A stretch of DNA of 34,987 nucleotides, from positions 1-34,987 of the forward strand of contig JABXJS010000048.1 in NCBI GenBank assembly GCA_013538855.1, read 5' to 3'. A model generated the notes under the pieces. That model was not told the DNA's origin, searched no databases, and worked only from the letters and a program-made list of their open reading frames with translations. Of the stretch, positions 1 through 8,119 are shown in pieces. This stretch comes from Herpetosiphonaceae bacterium (GTDB lineage Bacteria; Chloroflexota; Chloroflexia; Chloroflexales; Herpetosiphonaceae). Position 1 is the stretch's first letter, and each line of letters opens with the position of its first letter. A program made the position numbers and the translations under genes.

Positions 1-248
1 CCAGGCCACGCGGCGACGGGCCAACAGCGCGCGGGCCGCCGACGCAGCAGGTGCTTACACCACGGCGGGCGGGCGGCTGCGGGCGCTATTTTTCAGAAAC
101 AACAGCGTCGTGGTTGGCCGCAGGCGTGGCATGCAGCATGCGCCTGCGGCTCAGCGGCCCGCCCGTTATGCGCGATTGCCTGCGACACTGCCGCCGTGTT
201 GCGCGGCGCTGAGCGCCAAAGTGGCCGCAAAAATCGCTGGAATACATG

Positions 249-276
249 TTGCAGCTTCGGGAAAGTATGCTATACT
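249..276 (+). promoter_or_regulatory. copZ-copA promoter
   Basis: A -35-like TTGCAG (249-254) is followed after 16 bp by TATACT (271-276), which is preceded by TGC to make an extended -10. The transcript would start near 283, just before the C/G palindrome. Confidence 0.6.
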
Positions 277-285
277 AGCGCTATG

Positions 286-306
286 GACACCCCCCCCCGG
301 GGGGTG
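286..306 (+). promoter_or_regulatory. C/G-tract palindrome, candidate copper-responsive (CsoR-type) operator
   Basis: CA followed by nine C, six G and TG lies at 288-306, immediately downstream of the -10. GC-tract inverted repeats of this general form are the known operator type of the CsoR/RcnR copper and nickel repressors. The position over the transcription start would suit repression relieved by copper. No csoR gene is in the window, so the regulator is inferred. Confidence 0.45.
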
Positions 307-338
307 CGATCAAGAAGCTCAATTGCTTAGGAGGCACC

Positions 339-569
339 ATGAAGACCGAGACCTTCAACGTTCCCGCCGTATCGTGCAACCACTGCGTCAACGCCATCAC
401 GCAGGAGGTTGGCGCGCTTGATGGTGTGAGCAAGGTTGATGTCAACCTGAACACCAAAGTAGTCACCGTCGAGGCCAACGACAGCGTCAAGCGCGACCAG
501 ATCAGCGCCGCTATCGGCGAGGCCGGCTACGACGTTGTGCCGTTTACGAACTCTATTCCTTTAAGCTAA
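339..569 (+). CDS. copZ: Heavy-metal-associated domain protein, copper chaperone CopZ-like
   Basis: A 76-residue single-domain HMA protein. Such proteins bind Cu(I) and pass it to the N-terminal domains of copper ATPases in the cytoplasm. The metal site is C13-N-H-C16, in a CNHC context rather than the MxCxxC of many homologues; the histidine between the two cysteines is also common in bacterial chaperones. The rest follows the usual beta-alpha-beta-beta-alpha-beta pattern, with GYDV near the end, and length matches the family. AGGAGG at 329-334 fixes the ATG at 339. The gene lies 49 bp ahead of copA and probably shares its transcript. Control is likely through the promoter and C/G palindrome upstream. 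Confidence 0.9.
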   Translation: MKTETFNVPAVSCNHCVNAITQEVGALDGVSKVDVNLNTKVVTVEANDSVKRDQISAAIGEAGYDVVPFTNSIPLS

Positions 570-618
570 ATGTCTGCGGCGCGGCCACTACGGCGCGCCG
601 CTGCCCTGGGGGCACACA

Positions 619-3159
619 ATGGCTCGACAATCAATCACCCTTCCCGTCACCGGCATGACCTGCGCCTCGTGCGTTGGCCGTGTCGAGCGCAATATCAAAA
701 AAGTTCCCGGCGTCGAGCTGGCCAGCGTCAATCTGGCCACCGAGGATGCCACCGTCGAGTATGACGCGGCGGTGGCCAACCCGCAGACGCTGATTGCCGC
801 CGTTGAAAAAGGCGGCTATGGCGTGCGCACCGCCGAGCGCACCTTTGGCGTGAGCGGCATGACCTGCGCCAGCTGTGTGCGGCGGGTCGAGAAGGCGCTC
901 ACCAAGGTGCCCGGCGTGCTCGATGCCCAGGTCAACCTGGCCACCGAGGAGGCCAGCGTCACCTACCTGCCTAACCAAGTTGCCGTGGCCGATCTCCAGG
1001 CGGCGGTGGCCAACGCTGGCTACACGCTCAACGAGCAAGATGATGCGCTGGCCGACGAGGAGGCCGATGCTCGCAGCGTCGAGATCGCCCGCAAGCGCCG
1101 CCAGCTTACCGTTGGCGTGGCACTGGGCCTGCCGCTGATGATCATCTCCATGCTCCACGACTTCGGCGTGATCGCGCCGATCTGGCTGGGCCAGGCGCGG
1201 GAGATGGCGGGTATGGCTGGCCACAGCGCGCCGGCGTTCTACAACCTCTGGCCGTGGATCTTCGGCGCGCTGGCGACGCCGGTGGTGTTCTACAGCGGCG
1301 CTGATTTCCTGCGCGGCGCGTGGATCAACCTCAAGCATGGCTCCGCGACGATGGACACGCTGATCGCGCTTGGCTCGCTGACCGCGTACATTTTTAGCTG
1401 GTCGGTGCTGCTGTTCAAGCTGCCGAGCCATGTCTACTTCGAGACAGCGGCGATGATCATCACGCTGATTCTGGTGGGCAAGTTCCTAGAGGCGCGCGCC
1501 AAGGGCGAGACCTCGGCGGCCATTCGGGCGCTGATCAACCTTCAGCCGCCGACGGCGCGTGTGCTGCGTGCAGGCCAGGAGGTCGAGGTGCCCGTGGCCG
1601 AGGTGCACGCTGGCGACATTCTGGCGGTGCGCCCAGGCGAGAAAATCCCCGTCGATGGTGTCGTCACCACGGGCCGCTCGGCGGTCGATGAGTCAATGCT
1701 CACCGGCGAGCCGCTGCCTGTCTCCAAGCAGGCTGGCGACCCAGTCTTTGGCGCGACGCTCAACACCTCTGGTGCCTTCCAGCTGCGTGCGACCCGCGTT
1801 GGCAAAGATAGCGCGCTGGCGCAGATCATCGCGCTGGTCAAGGCGGCGCAAGGCTCCAAAGCGCCAGTGCAGAAGCTGGTTGATCGGATCTCAGCCGTGT
1901 TTGTGCCGGTGGTCATCGGCATCGCGCTGCTGACGTTCGCGGCCTGGTTCTGGCTCAGCAGCGTCGGCTTCACGCAGGCGCTGATCTTCGCCGTGGCGGT
2001 GCTAGTGATCGCCTGCCCGTGTGCGCTAGGCTTGGCCACGCCAACGGCGATCATGGTCGGCACCGGCGTGGGCGCGGCCCATGGCATCCTGATCAAAAAT
2101 GCCGAGAGCCTGGAGCGCGCCAGCAGCCTGACCACGGTTGTGCTCGATAAGACCGGCACCATCACCGCAGGCAAGCCCACGCTCACCGATGTGCGCCTGG
2201 TGCCGGGCGCGACGCTTGACGAGCCAGCGCTGCTCGCGCTCGTTGCAGGCGTCGAGGCCTCGTCGGAGCATCCGCTTGGTGCGGCGATTGTGGCTGGTGT
2301 GCGCGAGCGCGGCATCAGCGTGCCCAAGGCCAGCGACTTCAACGCGATTGTTGGCCATGGCGTCGAGGGCCAGGTCGAGGGCCACAGCGTGCTCGTCGGC
2401 AGCCCGCGTCTCCTGCGCGAGCGCGGCATCGACCTTACGGCGGTTGATGCGCTGATCGCCGAGCTACAGGCCAGCGGTCGCACCGCGATGCCGGTGGCGC
2501 TTGATGGCGCGCTGCAGGCCGTGCTGGCGGTCGCCGATCCGATCAAGCCCTCGTCGGCGCAGGCGGTGGCGGCGCTGCACAAGCTGGGCCTGCACGTGGT
2601 GATGCTGACCGGCGACAACGAGCGCACCGCTCGCGCCATCGCCGCCGAGGCGGGCATCAGCGAAGTGATTGCCGAGGTGTTGCCGGCCGATAAATCCGCC
2701 ACGATTGCCAAGCTTCAGCAGTCTGGCGCAGTGGTGGCGATGGTCGGCGACGGCATCAACGACGCGCCAGCGCTGGCGCAGGCCGATGCTGGCATCGCGA
2801 TTGGCACCGGCACCGATGTGGCGATCGAGGCCAGCGATGTGACGCTGCTGCGCGGTGACCTGCAGGGCGTGCCGCAGGCGGTGGCGCTATCGCGGCACAC
2901 CATGGCCACCATCCGCTGGAACTTGTTCTGGGCGTTTATCTACAACGTCATCGGCATCCCCATCGCCGCTGGCGTGCTGTTCCCGCTCACCGGCTGGCAG
3001 CTCTCGCCGCTGATCGCCGCCGGCGCGATGGCCTTCTCATCGGTGTTCGTCGTAACGAACTCGCTGCGTCTGCGCCGCGCATCGCTGGCTCAGGATCAAG
3101 CCGCAGCGCCAGCCGAGCGCCCGTCCGCCCCAAAGCCCTCATCGGCCCCGACGGCATAG
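619..3159 (+). CDS. copA: Copper-exporting P1B-type ATPase CopA
   Basis: An 846-residue P1B-1 ATPase that pumps Cu(I) out of the cytoplasm using ATP. Two N-terminal HMA domains each carry GMTCASC (residues 12-18 and 80-86). The membrane part contains the ion-binding CPC at 466-468. The actuator TGE starts at residue 362, the phosphorylated aspartate is D510 in DKTGT, the HP dipeptide that marks P1B pumps is at H551, and GDGINDAPA starts at 710. All key residues are present and length is normal. The C-terminal tail is rich in Ala, Pro and Ser. The Shine-Dalgarno is poor (GGGGG about 6 bases before the ATG), which may keep the pump less abundant than the chaperone. It ends at a strong terminator. 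Confidence 0.97.
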   Translation: MARQSITLPVTGMTCASCVGRVERNIKKVPGVELASVNLATEDATVEYDAAVANPQTLIAAVEKGGYGVRTAERTFGVSGMTCASCVRRVEKALTKVPGVLDAQVNLATEEASVTYLPNQVAVADLQAAVANAGYTLNEQDDALADEEADARSVEIARKRRQLTVGVALGLPLMIISMLHDFGVIAPIWLGQAREMAGMAGHSAPAFYNLWPWIFGALATPVVFYSGADFLRGAWINLKHGSATMDTLIALGSLTAYIFSWSVLLFKLPSHVYFETAAMIITLILVGKFLEARAKGETSAAIRALINLQPPTARVLRAGQEVEVPVAEVHAGDILAVRPGEKIPVDGVVTTGRSAVDESMLTGEPLPVSKQAGDPVFGATLNTSGAFQLRATRVGKDSALAQIIALVKAAQGSKAPVQKLVDRISAVFVPVVIGIALLTFAAWFWLSSVGFTQALIFAVAVLVIACPCALGLATPTAIMVGTGVGAAHGILIKNAESLERASSLTTVVLDKTGTITAGKPTLTDVRLVPGATLDEPALLALVAGVEASSEHPLGAAIVAGVRERGISVPKASDFNAIVGHGVEGQVEGHSVLVGSPRLLRERGIDLTAVDALIAELQASGRTAMPVALDGALQAVLAVADPIKPSSAQAVAALHKLGLHVVMLTGDNERTARAIAAEAGISEVIAEVLPADKSATIAKLQQSGAVVAMVGDGINDAPALAQADAGIAIGTGTDVAIEASDVTLLRGDLQGVPQAVALSRHTMATIRWNLFWAFIYNVIGIPIAAGVLFPLTGWQLSPLIAAGAMAFSSVFVVTNSLRLRRASLAQDQAAAPAERPSAPKPSSAPTA

Positions 3160-3181
3160 CCTAGGCCACAGCTAAAAGATC

Positions 3182-3214
3182 AACTCCCGCCAGTGTACTC
3201 AGCTGGCGGGAGTT
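3182..3214. terminator. Bidirectional terminator between copA and a convergent gene
   Basis: Perfect 12-bp inverted repeat AACTCCCGCCAG (3182-3193) and CTGGCGGGAGTT (3203-3214) with a 9-base loop. It lies between convergent genes and can serve both; the U-run is short. Confidence 0.8.
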
Positions 3215-3238
3215 CGTGTTTACTACCTAGAGATCAAA

Positions 3239-3751
3239 CTACGGGGATAAGTGCCGCCACGATGTGGCTGACCGCTTGTGCTCGTACAGCTCCTGCTGTG
3301 TTGGTGTGGACTGCGGCCGCGGGAGGTTGACCAACCCCACCAGCTCGTCGATCAGCATCTGCGCCTCGTGCGCGGCGATCAGCGCCTGGCGCAGGCTTTT
3401 TTGTTGATCCAGCCCGTTGCTGCTAAACGCATCGCTGATGCGTGCGTTGATGTCCTGAACCGTTGCATCAAGATCTTTGACTGCTGAAACTGTTTGATTC
3501 ATCACTGCTGGCGAGACATTGATCACTGGCGCATCTGGTGCTGGCGGCGCTGCTGGCTTGCGGCGCTGGTACTGATCGACCAGCCACCATGTAGTTGCGC
3601 CGACGACGCCAATAACGCACCAATCGACGGCGTAGGTGCCCCATAGACCGCCTGCTTCAAGCAACGTGTGATCAACAATATCCCATACAATGTACCCGCC
3701 AAAGGCTCCTATCAACAACGGCCATGAGCGCCGTTGTAGCCGTTTCATCAT
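3239..3751 (-). CDS. Small membrane protein of unknown function
   Basis: 170 residues, not recognised. Visible features are a basic N-terminus (MMKRLQRR), two hydrophobic segments at about residues 9-30 and 38-60 separated by an acidic turn, then QYQRRKP, a Pro/Ala linker, and a soluble helical region from about 80 to 140 (PAVMNQTVSAVKDLD, NARISDAF) that could form a coiled coil. The sequence suggests a membrane anchor with a cytoplasmic helical tail. AGGTGA lies 6-11 bases before the start codon; a second ATG directly follows the first. Upstream are a candidate promoter and three 11-bp-spaced direct repeats, so expression may depend on a response regulator. Confidence 0.7.
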   Translation of the reverse strand: MMKRLQRRSWPLLIGAFGGYIVWDIVDHTLLEAGGLWGTYAVDWCVIGVVGATTWWLVDQYQRRKPAAPPAPDAPVINVSPAVMNQTVSAVKDLDATVQDINARISDAFSSNGLDQQKSLRQALIAAHEAQMLIDELVGLVNLPRPQSTPTQQELYEHKRSATSWRHLSP

Positions 3752-3783
3752 ACATCACCTATGTAACGTTTGCCCCACTGTAT

Positions 3784-3811
3784 GTAGTATCAGCATGTGG
3801 TATAAACTCAA
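3784..3811 (-). promoter_or_regulatory. Candidate promoter of the small membrane protein gene
   Basis: On the minus strand TTGAGT (3811-3806) is followed after 16 bp by TACTAC (3789-3784), preceded by TGA. The -10 is weak (3 of 6 consensus), consistent with a need for an activator bound at the repeats just upstream. Confidence 0.4.
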
Positions 3812-3838
3812 GATGAAAATTAGATGAAAACGTGATGA
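3812..3838 (-). promoter_or_regulatory. Three direct repeats at 11-bp spacing, candidate OmpR/PhoB-type box
   Basis: GATGA occurs at 3812, 3823 and 3834 on the plus strand (TCATC read in the direction of the gene); the first two share the longer AGATGAAAA. The 11-bp period places all copies on one face of the helix, directly upstream of the -35. OmpR/PhoB-family activators bind such arrays; which regulator acts here is unknown. Confidence 0.5.
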
Positions 3839-3857
3839 GCTATCTGTGTGAGCACGC

Positions 3858-5027
3858 TCAAGGCTCAAGCAGCTCGTGGGGCGCTAGCTCGTTGAGGCGC
3901 TGGAGTGCACGACACAACAGCGTCGTGGCGACTGTGACTTGATTCAGGTCGATCTGTTCAACCTGATCGTCAGTCCGCCGAAAGCCTGCTGCAGTACCGT
4001 TGGTGTTCAGTCCAACGAGGCTGACTGCATGGTAGCCGCGCTTGAGCAGCCGGGCGCTATCCAGGCGCTCACCCCGATAGGCCTTACGGTCCAGCGGTGC
4101 GCTCATCGAGCGCAGCTCATGAAAGAGCTTGACCAGCGCCGCGTCTGGCGGTAGCTCACGCCACAGCCCTTCGCCTGCCACGAGCGTTAAAATGCCGCGG
4201 CCAACCCAGGGCACGTTGATAAACCAGGTATCTTCTTGTGGAAATGGGTAGCTCTCCAGCAACGCCTGTAGCCCAGCTCCAGCCGCCGCACCTGCGCCGA
4301 GCGCCACCATCCAAACCTCTAAATTATCAAGGTCTTGGGTTTGGGCTACACAGCCCAGCGCCGCTGCAACACCAGCAGCATCAACAGCTCCGGCTGTCCA
4401 GCGCGCCGAGCGCTGCCGCAGCACCGTGATCACCGCCGCTGAGCTTAAGATCAGTCCAGGTGCGCTGAGCAGCATGCGATCAACGCTATGCAGCCAGTGT
4501 AGCCCGAGTACCAGGTTAAGCAGCAGCAGCCCGAGCGGCACCGCCAGCAGCCGCCAGCGCAGATACATCTGCCAGCGCTCGGGAATGGCCCGCGGTGAGT
4601 CTAGATGGCACAGCAGCACAACCCGCCAGCGCGGCGCGCCGTCTGCCGCCCGACTGCCAATCACATTCTGGCTTGGTCGTAGGCCCAGCAGCGCTGCCAG
4701 TGTTGGTGGGCCGCGCAGCTCGCGCCAGGCCAGCCACAGCAGCGTCAAGCCTAACAACAGCGATGGGAGCGGCAGCCACACGCCAAGCAGCGTGGCCACC
4801 ACTCCCATTGCCGCCAACAGTCCCAGTCCAACCGTTGGCACTTGGGCTGCCGAAAATGTTTGTACGCCAACTTCAAGGCCCTGCTGGCGCATCTGGGCTG
4901 CGACCAGCGCAGCCGCGCGCGCCTCGGCTGTCGATGTAGCTGGGCGCGGCCCAACTTCAGCACCCAACGTGTGGATCAGGCGCTCTGGTGCCGAGCGCGC
5001 ATTGCCGCTCGTTGGGCCAAACTGCAT
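3858..5027 (-). CDS. Membrane protein with degenerate M28 peptidase-like fold
   Basis: About 389 residues, resembling M28 (aminopeptidase Y/S type) metallopeptidases but lacking most of the active site. Counting from the upstream ATG at 5048, the first ligand motif survives as H148-L-D150-S and the second as AVDAAGVA (D223). The usual Glu-Glu motif is replaced by ALGAGAAAG (249-257), the later Asp motif by FINVPWVG (276-283), and the terminal His by FRRTDD (356-361). Two hydrophobic blocks, at about 71-108 and 167-210, suggest membrane insertion, the second inside the peptidase-like domain. The likely start is the ATG at 5027, which overlaps the upstream gene's stop as TAATG, implying translational coupling to the secreted protein. 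Neither start has a good ribosome binding site. Probably a non-catalytic binding protein. Confidence 0.65.
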   Translation of the reverse strand: MQFGPTSGNARSAPERLIHTLGAEVGPRPATSTAEARAAALVAAQMRQQGLEVGVQTFSAAQVPTVGLGLLAAMGVVATLLGVWLPLPSLLLGLTLLWLAWRELRGPPTLAALLGLRPSQNVIGSRAADGAPRWRVVLLCHLDSPRAIPERWQMYLRWRLLAVPLGLLLLNLVLGLHWLHSVDRMLLSAPGLILSSAAVITVLRQRSARWTAGAVDAAGVAAALGCVAQTQDLDNLEVWMVALGAGAAAGAGLQALLESYPFPQEDTWFINVPWVGRGILTLVAGEGLWRELPPDAALVKLFHELRSMSAPLDRKAYRGERLDSARLLKRGYHAVSLVGLNTNGTAAGFRRTDDQVEQIDLNQVTVATTLLCRALQRLNELAPHELLEP

Positions 5028-7420
5028 TAGCGATCGCCGTAGCGCCATAGCTCATAGTGCTGCCCGACATTGCCCATCTCTACTTGCCAGTCAGGATCGT
5101 TGTCCGGCGTGTAGGTGAGCACGCGGCGCTCAAACGCCTGCACGAGCACGTCGTGCTCGACGCCGCCCACGCGCACACGTGTCCAGTACGGCTCGCTGAT
5201 CGGGAAGCCGAGCGCGAACACCCAGTCCATGACGAGGTCATTGTTGATGCTGCTGCCGTTCTGCACTGGCCCGCGGCGGTTCATAAACTCCCAGAATGCG
5301 CCAGCAACATTGTGGCCTGTCTCGGGCACATAGTGCACGAGGCGCGCCGCTGCACGCTGTGGGCCTTGGTAGGTGCCAACCTTGCCAGCGCGGCTCAGTG
5401 TCTCCGCCGCATAGGCGCCGGTTTGATCACTGGTCTTGCCTAGATGGTTGGCAAAGCTCGCGTAGGTTGGCCCTTGTGTATCGTCTAGGTCGCCAGCGAT
5501 GTTAATCTGGGCGGCCCCGCGATTCACGAAGTTCTGATTGCCAAGCTGTGTCTTGCCTGTGATAAGCTCTTTGGCCAGCAGACCGTTGGTTACAAACCAG
5601 ACGCTTGATCGGTCGGCGCTGAAATCGGTGATCTCCATGCGCGACTTGTCGAAGTACTGCACTTGGCGGATGCCCCCAGGGGCCTCATCGTAGACTTCAA
5701 CGCGCGCTGTGCCGCTGCTTGGCCCCCACAGCCACGAGCGCGTCGCCTGCCCTTGGGCCACCGGTCCGTCGGCGCGCTGCCACACGCGGCGGAAGGCTGA
5801 ATCAACAAAGTTGCCGCTCTGGCCATTGACAAGGTTGGGCATCTTGAGCTGTCGCTGTTGCGGCGTTGCTGTTGGGTACGGCGCTGTTGTTGCAGTGGGC
5901 GTGCCTGGCCCCGGCGTAGCCGACGGTTGGTCGGTTGGCTCTGGCTCTAGCGTCGGTAGCTCCTCCGTCGGTGTGGCATTGCCGCCGCCGCCATTGTTGC
6001 CTCCGCCGCCGTTGTTGCCGCCGCCGCCATTGTTGCCACCACCGCCATTGTTGCCGCCGCCATTGCCGCCATTAGCGTTGCTGATCAGCTGGAAGGTGAG
6101 CGTGTAGCCAATAAACTGATTGCCTACATCGCCGACATTCTTGACCTGTGCATAGTAGAAGCCGTCAACTGGTGCGGAGAAATCGACGCGCGAGGCGAGG
6201 CTTGTGCCGTAGTCGTCGTTGAAGTCTAGGATGGTGGTGCCATCACGATCGGTCACAACCAGCACGGTGTCTGCACCCACTGTGAGGTTCGAGGTAAAGA
6301 TCGAGTAGGACTTGCCCTCTTTGGCGAAGAACTTCACCCAGTCGGCATCGCCCTTCGGACACAGCTTGTGCTCATCGTGAATCTCGTTGACCACCATCAG
6401 TGGCGCGATATCCGGCAAACCATCCGGCTCGTACAAGTCCTCGCAGATCTCGCCGATTAGCGTTGGTGTTGGCCCATAGCTTTCTGATTCGAGCACGATC
6501 GTATAGAACGAGTCAGGAAAGCCCGTCAGGGATGCATCGCGCACTTTGATGTAGTACTGGCCGTTGCGCGGCGCACGCCACGATTGAATGCGCGGCTTGA
6601 TGTCCATCGGGTCGTTGTTGCGCAGATAGTAGTCGTCGTTAAAGGCCAGCTGGTTGCCCTGCTCATCATACAGCGTGAGCGACGGGTCGAGACCTGGCTC
6701 GGCCTCTGGGATGTCGATGGTGTAGACTTTGCCTTCAAGGCCGCCAAACGTCAGCCAGTCCTCATCGCCAACTGGACATAAAACGTGCTCCTGCGGGACA
6801 TCCAAATAAATAATATTGGCGGCCCACGGTGCGCCATCTGGCTCGTAGCCATCATTGCGGTAGCCCTTGTTGCCATCGCAGGTTGGGCCGAGCGTTGGCG
6901 TGGGCGTCCCGGTCGCCGCCGTGTTGGTTGGGGTTGGTGTTACCGTTGGGGTGCTAGTGGGAATGGGCGTTGCCGTTGGAGTTACAACGGTGACCCGGAT
7001 CTGGGCCTGCGTTGATACGCCCGAAGGTGCTGCATCTGCTTGCACGATAATGGTGTACGTGCCTACCGCTGTTCCAGCAGGAATATTGACCAGCACATCA
7101 AAGGAGCGCGACTGCCCCGCAGCAACATTGGCCACCGGGTTAGGATTGGCGTTGATCGTCCATCCTGCAGGCTGTGTCGGAAACGAGATGGTGTAGCTAT
7201 CGATAGGATCGCCTGCAGCACCTTCGTTGTAGAGCGTAAAGGCCACTACTTGGGCGGTATTCGCCACAGCAGTGATGTTAACCAGGGTTGGATCAATGCT
7301 CACAGAGGGCACATTCGGCACCCGCTGCTCTGGCATCTGAGGCGTAGACGGACGCGCCCACACCGATAAAGGTACTAGCAGGACGGCCATCAGGCCGAGC
7401 ATGATTGTTCGTAGCTTCAT
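5027..7420 (-). CDS. Secreted multi-domain surface protein with PPC domains and Thr/Pro and Gly/Asn linkers
   Basis: 797 residues starting at the ATG at 7420, where GGAGAAG is well placed; an upstream in-frame ATG at 7456 lacks this. A signal peptide (MKLRTIMLGLMAVLLVPLSVWA) leads to an immunoglobulin-like domain of the NEW3 type (about 25-145), a Thr/Pro linker, two PPC-type domains each beginning YEPDG with FNDDY inside, a GGGGNN repeat stretch, a second Thr/Pro linker, and a C-terminal region of about 230 residues with RSWLWGP, VQYFDKSRMEI, EPYWTRV and VLVQAFERRVLTYTP. I associate that last domain with Chloroflexota exported proteins. No catalytic motif is visible, so it is probably an adhesive or structural surface protein. 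It is followed with TAATG overlap by the M28-like gene. Confidence 0.8.
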   Translation of the reverse strand: MKLRTIMLGLMAVLLVPLSVWARPSTPQMPEQRVPNVPSVSIDPTLVNITAVANTAQVVAFTLYNEGAAGDPIDSYTISFPTQPAGWTINANPNPVANVAAGQSRSFDVLVNIPAGTAVGTYTIIVQADAAPSGVSTQAQIRVTVVTPTATPIPTSTPTVTPTPTNTAATGTPTPTLGPTCDGNKGYRNDGYEPDGAPWAANIIYLDVPQEHVLCPVGDEDWLTFGGLEGKVYTIDIPEAEPGLDPSLTLYDEQGNQLAFNDDYYLRNNDPMDIKPRIQSWRAPRNGQYYIKVRDASLTGFPDSFYTIVLESESYGPTPTLIGEICEDLYEPDGLPDIAPLMVVNEIHDEHKLCPKGDADWVKFFAKEGKSYSIFTSNLTVGADTVLVVTDRDGTTILDFNDDYGTSLASRVDFSAPVDGFYYAQVKNVGDVGNQFIGYTLTFQLISNANGGNGGGNNGGGGNNGGGGNNGGGGNNGGGGNATPTEELPTLEPEPTDQPSATPGPGTPTATTAPYPTATPQQRQLKMPNLVNGQSGNFVDSAFRRVWQRADGPVAQGQATRSWLWGPSSGTARVEVYDEAPGGIRQVQYFDKSRMEITDFSADRSSVWFVTNGLLAKELITGKTQLGNQNFVNRGAAQINIAGDLDDTQGPTYASFANHLGKTSDQTGAYAAETLSRAGKVGTYQGPQRAAARLVHYVPETGHNVAGAFWEFMNRRGPVQNGSSINNDLVMDWVFALGFPISEPYWTRVRVGGVEHDVLVQAFERRVLTYTPDNDPDWQVEMGNVGQHYELWRYGDR
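5985..6078 (-). repeat. In-frame tandem repeat encoding GGGGNN units
   Basis: Roughly five imperfect 18-bp units (plus strand CCGCCGCCGCCATTGTTG with third-position changes) encode a Gly/Asn-rich flexible linker between the PPC domains and the C-terminal domain. Such arrays can change copy number by slippage in 18-bp steps without breaking the frame. Confidence 0.8.
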
Positions 7421-7449
7421 GATCTTCTCCGCGCGCACGGCTAGCCTCG

Positions 7450-7470
7450 CGGCCATCCCACTGATGGCCG
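7450..7470 (-). other. Hairpin in the 5' leader of the secreted protein gene
   Basis: Perfect 8-bp arms CGGCCATC (7450-7457) and GATGGCCG (7463-7470) with a 5-base loop lie between the predicted transcription start and the ribosome binding site. It could affect message stability or translation. Confidence 0.45.
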
Positions 7471-7479
7471 TGTGGCTGC

Positions 7480-7488
7480 ATTATAGCA
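7480..7488 (-). promoter_or_regulatory. Extended -10 promoter of the secreted protein gene
   Basis: Minus-strand TGCTATAAT: a perfect -10 with TGC extension. No good -35 is seen. The transcript would start near 7473, about 50 bases before the start codon. Confidence 0.65.
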
Positions 7489-7504
7489 CGGAGCTACACA
7501 CTGC

Positions 7505-8107
7505 TTACCAAACGATCAGCCCCTGCTGCGCGCCGACGCGGATGGCCTCGGTGCGCGACATCACCCCCAGCTTACCGAAGATCGATGACAGGTGGAATTT
7601 CACGGTGTGCTCGCTAATCGTAAGGCGGCTAGCGATCTGACGGTTGGTCAAGCCCTCGGCGAGCAGCTGCAGCACCTCTTCCTCACGCGCTGTGAGTGGT
7701 TCGATATCCTGCACGCTGCTGGCGAGATTCGTCACCCGCATGGTTTGGGCCAACATGGTTGGTGGCAGCACACATAGCCCTGCGCTAAGCGCCACCACAG
7801 CCGCCCACACCTCCGCTGGCGACGCATCACTCGGGAGCAGCCCCCAGGCCCGCTCGTCGTCAGGAAACTGCTGCCACTGATCGCCAATCAGCAGCACTGC
7901 GCTATGCGGCGGCAATGTGCTCAGATTGCCATCGAGCAGCAGCAATACCTGAACATTGGGCGTGTCAGCAGCTAGCTCTGAACTCGTGCCCACGACACGC
8001 ACGTCACGCTCCTGCAGCAGGGCGCGCAGTCCCGAGCGCCCTAACGCCGAACGGCCCACGATCCAAACTCGTGGGCCGTCGGCGTCCAAACGTTGCTCTG
8101 GCAGCAT
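7505..8107 (-). CDS. LuxR-family transcriptional regulator with degenerate receiver domain
   Basis: 200 residues. The C-terminal LuxR-type helix-turn-helix is intact (about 136-200: LTAREEEVLQLLAEG, NRQIASRL, SEHTVKFHLSSIFGKL). The N-terminal region looks like a receiver domain that has lost its phosphorylation chemistry: the acidic pair at the end of strand 1 is replaced in VWIVGRSAL (14-22), only D59 remains in LLLLD, and the usual K-D/S at strand 5 reads LPSD (91-94). It is therefore probably not controlled by phosphorylation. AGGAGG before the ATG overlaps the stop codon of the protease gene upstream, with a gap of 12 bp, so the two are almost certainly co-translated. Confidence 0.85.
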   Translation of the reverse strand: MLPEQRLDADGPRVWIVGRSALGRSGLRALLQERDVRVVGTSSELAADTPNVQVLLLLDGNLSTLPPHSAVLLIGDQWQQFPDDERAWGLLPSDASPAEVWAAVVALSAGLCVLPPTMLAQTMRVTNLASSVQDIEPLTAREEEVLQLLAEGLTNRQIASRLTISEHTVKFHLSSIFGKLGVMSRTEAIRVGAQQGLIVW

Positions 8108-8119
8108 CGTTGGAACCTC

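Larger units (their letters stand above)
1..338. other. Upstream region with no recognisable gene; hairpin and repeat remnant
   Basis: No reading frame in the first 338 bases has a ribosome binding site or recognisable protein. The region holds a hairpin whose 7-bp arms GCAGGCG (120-126) and CGCCTGC (141-147) are perfect complements. The string GTGGTTGGCCGC at 110-121 recurs in the tandem repeat at the far end of the window, followed at a similar distance by CCGCCCGT. From 249 onward it is the promoter and operator region of copZ. Confidence 0.5.

Noticed and set aside
1-320. Partial gene entering from the left edge
   Set aside because: One plus-strand frame is open, but the translation is low-complexity and shows no domain; the hairpin and repeat-like strings suggest intergenic DNA.
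1542-2711. 389-residue open frame antisense to copA
   Set aside because: Shadow of GC-rich codons in copA; Ser/Ala/Thr-rich translation with no domains or ribosome binding site.
4426-5118. 230-residue plus-strand frame opposite the M28-like gene
   Set aside because: Serine/arginine-rich nonsense composition; the minus-strand gene has recognisable peptidase-like motifs.
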